Source: Anniella stebbinsi (taxonomy: Eukaryota > Chordata > Lepidosauria > Squamata > Anniellidae). From it: a DNA stretch of 64,000 nt. Below are positions 58,014 through 64,000 of this stretch, one piece after another. The stretch covers positions 400,619,154 to 400,683,153 of the forward strand of contig JARDYH010000001.1 in assembly GCA_029215795.1 (NCBI GenBank). The letters are read 5' to 3'. The translations under genes and the position numbers were made by a program. The notes below the pieces were generated by a model, which was given only the letters and a program-made list of their open reading frames with translations, did no database searches and was not told the origin of the DNA. Each line of letters begins with the position of its first letter. Position 1 is the first letter of the stretch.

Positions 58014-58599
58014 TGAGATCAGGCCATTCCCCCGCCATAGAAAGCACCACAGTCCCAGCTTTCTGAGTTTGGAAAAGTGACTCTCCACCACCTATCCATG
58101 CCCACTGAGGCTCAGGTAACTAAGTAGGCTCAGAGGCCTGTCTAGCTGAATGTTTTGTTTTTGAGGAGGAATGGGAAGTGAAATTGCCTCCATCAGTCTT
58201 CCTGCCCTCCTGGCAACTGCCCAGCAGAGTATATGATTTTTCAAGCCTCCAAGCTCAGAGGCTTCCATCTGATGGGCATCAATCCCATAGGACTGCACCC
58301 TAAATTAAGATCTTCTGCAGGGGGTCTATATTTGTGTGGTTTTCCAAAAGTAGCTGATTAGAATAGGGTTCTTATATTTTGCTATGATAGGTTTCCTTAA
58401 CAGAAAAAATATTGGCTGAACCTCCATAAGCAGGTACTATTTTTGGTGTGTAGACCCAACAAGACACATTTTATTCCAGATTAGTTAATCCAGAATAATT
58501 GTCATCCATTGCTTCATACTGATAAACACCAATCACCTTTATATCCAGAACCATGTATGTGAAAGTTGTTAATACTACTCTTCTTTGGTCTGTTTTTAG

Positions 58600-58788
58600 G
58601 CAAAAACTGGGATTTGACTGCTGCCCTGAGTGACTATGAGCAGCTTAGACAGGTTCATACAGCCAATCTGCCCCAAGTGTTCAATGAAGGGAAATATCCA
58701 AAGCAGCAGCAGCAGGAAAGAGAACCTTCCCAACAGGTGAACAAGAGTGAGCGGTCTTCTCTTCAGAGACAGGATGACATTGCTCAAG
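58600..58788 (+). CDS. OTUD7A: OTUD7A second coding exon (residues 51-113)
   Basis: The acceptor is a T-rich tract plus AG at 58598-58599. The first two bases complete Gly51 split across the intron (G|GC), giving LLEG-KNWDL. The exon is 189 nt, phase 1 at both ends, and closes at CTCAAG|GTAAAG (58788/58789). Residues 52-75 finish the UBA-like domain ([19 protein letters not shown]). The rest is a low-complexity linker with a four-glutamine run encoded by CAG codons and charged residues. It ends in LQRQDDIAQ, which is nearly invariant in the OTUD7 family. The linker between NLPQVFNEG and LQRQDD is longer and more Q-rich than my recollection of the human protein. Because both flanking introns are phase 1, skipping this exon would keep the frame. 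Confidence 0.95.
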
Positions 58789-59389
58789 GTAAAGTGTTCT
58801 GAGCTCTGATATTGAGTTATAGGCAGTTTTGTGAACAGCAGAAAGTAGAGCAGAAACTCTGAGATACGGACCATTTATCTTGCCATTTCCTATGACGTGC
58901 CTCAATTTATTTGATTGAGTCATGTAGAACTATCCGTTCTATAGGTACAATGGTGCAATGCACATATTTGTTCCTGCTCCCTGCTTGTGGCATACTGTAA
59001 TCTGAATTCTTTGGGTTACTGTATTTTGGGGAGGGATATGTTGATGTTTGGTCAGGACAGGGGGCTGGAGCTCATTACTTTCTGATGTGCCCTTACAGCC
59101 CCTATATTTGAAGATTCGATATTAGAAATAGGCAGTTTTGGCAAAAATATTAATGATAGATTTGTGAATTGCTAGATACCTGTTGTAACATTGGACTCTC
59201 TTTTCCACCAGTTACCAAACAGTTTCAGACATGTACAAAGTGTGACCATAAAAACTCAAGCAGTTGTAACTATTATGGAAGATCAATGATTACATAATAC
59301 ATTTACAAGCTTCTAAAACAGTTTAACTTTTTGCAAAATAACCTCAAACTCAAGTGTGGTGGTAATTATAAAACATACTACAATGCTTT

Positions 59390-59690
59390 AAACTGTTTTG
59401 AAGAACCTCGGCGCCAGGGCCTTCTCTGTAGCAGCACCCACCCTCTGGAAAACCCTCCCTCGTGTGGTTCATGGGAGGCGGAAAATGTAACATCTTTTAA
59501 ATGCCTCCTAAAAACATACCTTTTTACACAGGCTTTCCCTGTGTTTTAACTTAGCTGGTTTTTATATCACTTTTTAAAACTTCTAATGTTTAAAATTTAT
59601 CTACACTTGTTTTATGGTTTTAATTGTGCACTGCCCAGAAAACTTCAGCTGATGGGCAGTATAAAAATATAATAAATAAAAAAATGAAAA
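59390..59690 (+). repeat. L2-type LINE 3' end with C-terminal codons
   Basis: Plus-strand translation gives FEEPRRQGLLCSSTHPLENP and FKCLLKTYLFTQAFP, an L2-like C-terminus, then TGCCCAGAAAACTTCAGCTG, AGTATAAAAATATAATAAAT. Same subfamily as 3810-4255. Confidence 0.8.
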
Positions 59691-60285
59691 AATGAAAATG
59701 AGGGAAGAAAGGGAGAAGAGATGTAAGAGGCAACTTGTGCAGAGACGTTTTAGCTTTATTTATTTATTTCTCCCCATTCAGATGACAATTGCCAGGTTAG
59801 AGAGAGTTCATGTAATCTGCCCTCTGATTTTCGACCAAACTAGATGTTTATCTCACTTCTTTGTAAGATAGAGCATAACTTACCCATATTGTCATGATAT
59901 TCTGTGTTCTTCCTCCACCCATTTTCTACTAGCCTTGAAAGGGTGGGAAGTAGGAGAAAGCTGTGTGCACGATTTCCTTGCACTGTCTGCTGTATCTTTA
60001 TTGTTAAGAGGAATATTGGGGCAATCTGGATCCCCAAGTCATGCAGCGTCTTATTTGCTCTTTTTAATGTGTGTTAATGCAATCGTTTATAAGCATGGTT
60101 TCTGGTTTCCTAATGTTATATATTCCTGACCAGAGTTGTGGAATAGAGAGTGAAAATCCAGCATAGACTCATAATCAAAGGGTAGTGGTTTCAATTCCTC
60201 TTGTATTGGGTGCAAGAATGTAGAACAGATGGGAGAAGAGATAGTTGTTTCCACTAACGTAAAATATGTTGAAAACATAGCCTAA

Positions 60286-60635
<350 letters not shown>

Positions 60636-60829
60636 TAAATACTTAAAACGTGTGTTCCTGGCTGGTTTGAATGCAGCAATTTTTTAAAACCCAAGTTATT
60701 GCTGGAACTGGTTGTTTACATCAAAAGCAAATATGGGAGTTGTGTGTGGTGCATTTAGGGTGGCATGGCTTCATGGGAACTTTCTGTAAACTCCCTTGGG
60801 TGCTTTATGGTGGAGAGGATGCATACAGA

Positions 60830-60960
60830 TGATGTTAATAACAGTTAGCCACCCGAGTGCCATTTTTGGTAGAACGGTGGGGTACAAATTAAATCGGTCA
60901 ATCAATCAATGTTGTGTGAGCCACCAGCTTAAATGGATTTTAAAAAGATTAAATAAATAA
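60830..60960 (+). repeat. L2-type LINE 3' tail
   Basis: GAGTGCCATTTTTGGTAGAA, CGGTGGGGTACAAATTAAAT and a degenerate ATCA/ATAA tail. Confidence 0.6.
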
Positions 60961-61107
60961 TAGAAATTAGACCAGGATTTCTGATGTAATGACTGCAACA
61001 GCATGCAGGCTGGCTAGTTCAGCCAGAGCCCATCACATGTTGCCCGAATTCAGATAGACTAGTGATAGATCTATCATTTGTCATGATAGCTGAATAGAAT
61101 TGTCATG

Positions 61108-61262
61108 TTCAGTGGCAGCATACCTCAGAATAACATCCTGGGAGCTAGTAGTGGATGTCCATAAATTGTTTGCGAGCTTTAGAGGGACCTGGCTGGCCAC
61201 TGCTAGAAATAAAATTCTGAACTAAATGGACTTTGGTCTTTTCAGCAAGGAAATTCTTATGC
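61108..61262 (+). repeat. CR1/L3-like LINE 3'-end fragment (diverged)
   Basis: CAGTGGCAGCATACCTCAGA ... CTGGCTGGCCACTGCTAGAA ... TAAATGGACTTTGGTCTTTT ... AAATTCTTATGC. Confidence 0.6.
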
Positions 61263-62964
61263 TACTGGAGTTTAAAACTTCACAATGGAAAATATCTAAA
61301 TAATTTAATTAAGCAGAATAAGAGTTTAAAAAGCTTTTCATATAATGTTCCAATTTAGGAGCTTTCAGATATGTCTATGTTCTGCTACTTTAACAAAATC
61401 TCAACATGCCACAGCCTCAGGTAATACTGGGAACACTGCTGCACTTTCCATTTCTACGAGCCATAGGAATAGTTCTTGAATGCAGAAAGTCCAGCCTAGG
61501 AAAGCTTTCAACAGATGAAGATACTGGGAACAGGTTAGATCCTTGCACACCTGATGATTTTGTCAATTCCTGTCATTGTCTGGCAGTGTTTCAGTGAACT
61601 TTGAACAAGGTCAGCAATATTGTTTTGGCCTTTCTTCAGAAGATGTCTTGAAATTATGAATTAACTCTCATAATTTGAGGTATTTATGTGCAATGCTAAC
61701 TTTCTGATGATCCGTTTCTGCCAATCCACAGAGTTCTTTGCATTTTGCTCCTCATCCCGACAAAATAATAATAAAAAGTCACACATGAAAACACACACAA
61801 AGTCTATGCCATGTAAACCACAGCCCACACAGAGGCTCTTGATGCTTCTACTTATGTGAGGTACATACATCGCATTATGGAATCTGTAGTTCCCTTGAGC
61901 AGCACAATTCTGGATGTCTTCATGCTCATACAGGACCATCCAAGTCACTCCTCACTGCCCCTGAGGAGTCATCTGGGATGGGTAGAGGTGGCAGCAGAGG
62001 GTCTGATAAAATCATGTGGACTGGCAGAGACCTTTAGAGCCTGGTTCATACATGCTAGTTATATTCTGGTGCATAGACAGCCTAGTGAGATCTAAAGTGG
62101 TATAGGGCATGGTGGAACAAGATGGAACCTTTGACGTAGTTCATTGAATCTTCATGAAATTCTGTAGTACCCTGTGCTATAGGTATAATACACCTGCTTT
62201 GAGAGAAGCACTTGCATAGTTCCAGTTGTTCATTTAGATGATGCATTCAAGGACATAAATAAACAATGAGCAACTTTGCAGCTGATGCGTATTTCATCAG
62301 CTAAATTAAAGGCAAGAATTACTCTGTGTAGGTCCTTTCCTTGGATGTAGAATCAGATCATAGTGCTTTATAAGAAAAATATGAACGTTCATTTGGTTTA
62401 TATAAAGGAGAGCTGCAGTTCATCTTTTTATTGCTGGCCCTTATATGTAAATATAGATTCCTAAACCTAAAGATATGCCCATATAGGATTTTCCCAGACT
62501 GAAAAGTTCAATGTCTTAAATGTTGCTCAAAAGAATAAGCCTCTAGATTGAACTTCTGTTGTATCCATTTCTGTTACTCCTGGAGGTCTGCTGTTTAAAA
62601 CCATTCTATTTATGATAAATTGTATATATGCCAATCTGCTTTGGGGGATAGTTGTTGTGAGTTTTAGAAAAAGAAATGGCAAAAAGTGTGGGCAACGGCA
62701 ATAATTCTAATTGTAATACAGCTTATCCAATCGTGTGCTTAGTCCAGGAAGACCAAACTTGTTGAATTTTGATTGGAAGTGAATTACATTGACTTTCAAG
62801 AGATTATTTCTATTGTTTGGCAGATCTGTTTATAAATATGTAATACTGATGATTTCCCATTCAAAGAGTCCTTGAAGATGGTACTAACTTAGAAATGGGC
62901 AATCAGTTTAGTTTATAATAGTACACTCACCAGTTCGTATTCATAGAAGTTCATAGCCTCAGAC

Positions 62965-63055
62965 TTTTGAAACTTTTATTTATTTATTTGCTTACTTGAT
63001 TTCATTTAATTTTACCCCGTCTTTCTACCAAAAAATGGCACTCAAGGCAGGTATT
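62965..63055 (-). repeat. LINE 3' tail, reversed
   Basis: TTTATTTATTTATTTGC ... TTTTACCCCGTCTTTCTACC ... ATGGCACTCAAGGCAGG is the reverse of the copy type at 60830. Confidence 0.6.
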
Positions 63056-63702
63056 GATTATGCAAACAACTTTTGGAGTGCATAATACCTTATGTGCATT
63101 TACTTCTCACTTCAATAACTCATGGCCCATTAAAGTTAATCATAACAAAGTCTTATTGAAACCAATGGAAGAAGTTGTAACTGACTTAATTCTGATTGTT
63201 TTCAATGGACACTAGTCATTTTGAACTTTAGCTCAATCACGATCAATGTTTGTATACAGATATTTGATAAAAGCAAAGAGGAATGTATTCACTCTTCTCT
63301 TCTAAATTAACACTTTTAAGAGCAGCAGAGAATTATGTATCATATCAATCCAAACACAAAAGGAAGCATCAATGTTGAATTACTTGAGATTTATCTTAAG
63401 AAAGACAAATCGTAATAATAATGTTGGAATTTTAGACTTTTGAGAATAACTAATAATGTGAAGTCTATATATTTTGACTTTTATAAAATCCATTTGATGA
63501 CAGTGCTTATGCTTGGAAAGAATCTGTGCTTAAAAGCTTGTAATGAATAATTAACTAAGATATAGATCTATATAATTCTACTTTAGAATTGTTCTTTCTA
63601 GGTTTAGCAACCGCTATCACTTTAGCCACATTTCATTTTACTGGTGAATCTGTGGGGGACTGACATTTCATTACATTTTGATAGCATCTATAACTTCTTG
63701 TT

Positions 63703-64000
63703 CTTCTTCGTGGTCTCTATGCATCACACTTATGGGCTCGTGCCGGCGCTGAGCCCCATTCGGGAAACTTCTATAGCTAGGCTTTTTGGCGAGAACCCTC
63801 CCCCACCATCCTACTGCGCATACTCCGCTGGGTTCTTCTTCGTGGTCTCTGTGCATCACACATATGGGCTCGCTCCGGCGCCGAGCCTATTTTGGGACTT
63901 CTATAGCTGGCTTAGATTTTGGCGGGAACCCCTCCCCCCACCGTCCTATTGCGCATGCTCCAGGTTCCCGCTCACCTCAGTCCTTTTTCGGCCGCCGTGC
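63703..64000. repeat. CpG-rich tandem repeat, unit about 130 bp, truncated by window end
   Basis: TTCTTCTTCGTGGTCTCT starts one unit near 63700 and another near 63833. Both continue GTGCATCACAC-like, ATGGGCTCG, CCGGCGC-GAGCC, ACTTCTATAGCT, TTGGCG-GAACCC and CCTA-TGCGCAT-CTCC. Minus-strand translation repeats MHRDHEEE. Probably the end of an LTR- or DIRS-like element or another young transposon, but I cannot name it. Confidence 0.7.

Larger units (their letters stand above)
51143..58599 (+). other. OTUD7A: OTUD7A intron between coding exons 1 and 2
   Basis: 7.46-kb phase 1 intron with GTAAGC donor and TTTTTAG acceptor. Contains LINE remnants, one palindromic MITE, a (GA)21 tract and two hairpins. 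54000-55750 and 56480-57880 show nothing I can assign. Confidence 0.9.

Noticed and set aside
58789..58802. Continuation of the exon 2 frame past 58788 (GKVF, stop)
   Set aside because: Intronic read-through; EKRLSRG in exon 3 is the conserved continuation.

Overview
The window looks like vertebrate nuclear DNA, most probably from a squamate reptile. It is AT-rich and CpG-poor, packed with decayed L2- and CR1-type LINE 3' ends, a tRNA-derived SINE, MIR-like SINEs, several short palindromic MITE families that I associate with lizards and snakes, and many microsatellites. The squamate assignment rests on repeat-family recognition from memory and on one reptile-like gene; no database search was possible.

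The only protein-coding gene I can support is the 5' part of OTUD7A (Cezanne-2), a deubiquitinase of the OTU family, on the + strand. Three consecutive coding exons are intact and join in frame: 50988-51142 (start codon at 50992), 58600-58788 and 60412-60630. Together they encode 186 residues plus the first base of codon 187, covering the UBA-like domain and the segment leading into the OTU catalytic domain. The catalytic core and the C-terminal zinc finger lie beyond the right edge. Both internal introns, and the intron after the third exon, are phase 1. A CpG island at about 8630-9480 is the best promoter candidate. It contains a (CCG)12 tract and several good splice donors, and a further strong donor at 9801/9802 follows a short ATG-initiated reading frame. 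This implies a first intron of roughly 41 kb.

Layout: 1-8600 is upstream, probably intergenic DNA, with LINE fragments. 8630-9800 holds the CpG island and candidate 5' exons. 9.8-51 kb is a large repeat-laden first intron. 51-64 kb holds three coding exons separated by introns of 7.5 kb, 1.6 kb and at least 3.4 kb.

The most striking non-genic object is a 3.14-kb near-perfect palindrome at 44306-47443 inside intron 1, flanked by a perfect 10-11 bp direct repeat. It looks like a recently inserted foldback transposon. Its arms are built from about 145-160 bp units arranged as a higher-order repeat of about 454 bp, one arm carries one extra unit, and its tips are (ATCCG)n arrays. Second is a 352-bp CpG-rich MITE-like insertion at 41793-42144, whose empty site can be read from a related repeat copy near 4.9 kb. 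Two near-perfect hairpins, at 48627-48703 and 56411-56468, are also worth checking. There is no sign of any bacterial, viral or operon-type system; most long open frames in the window are repeat-derived or chance frames.
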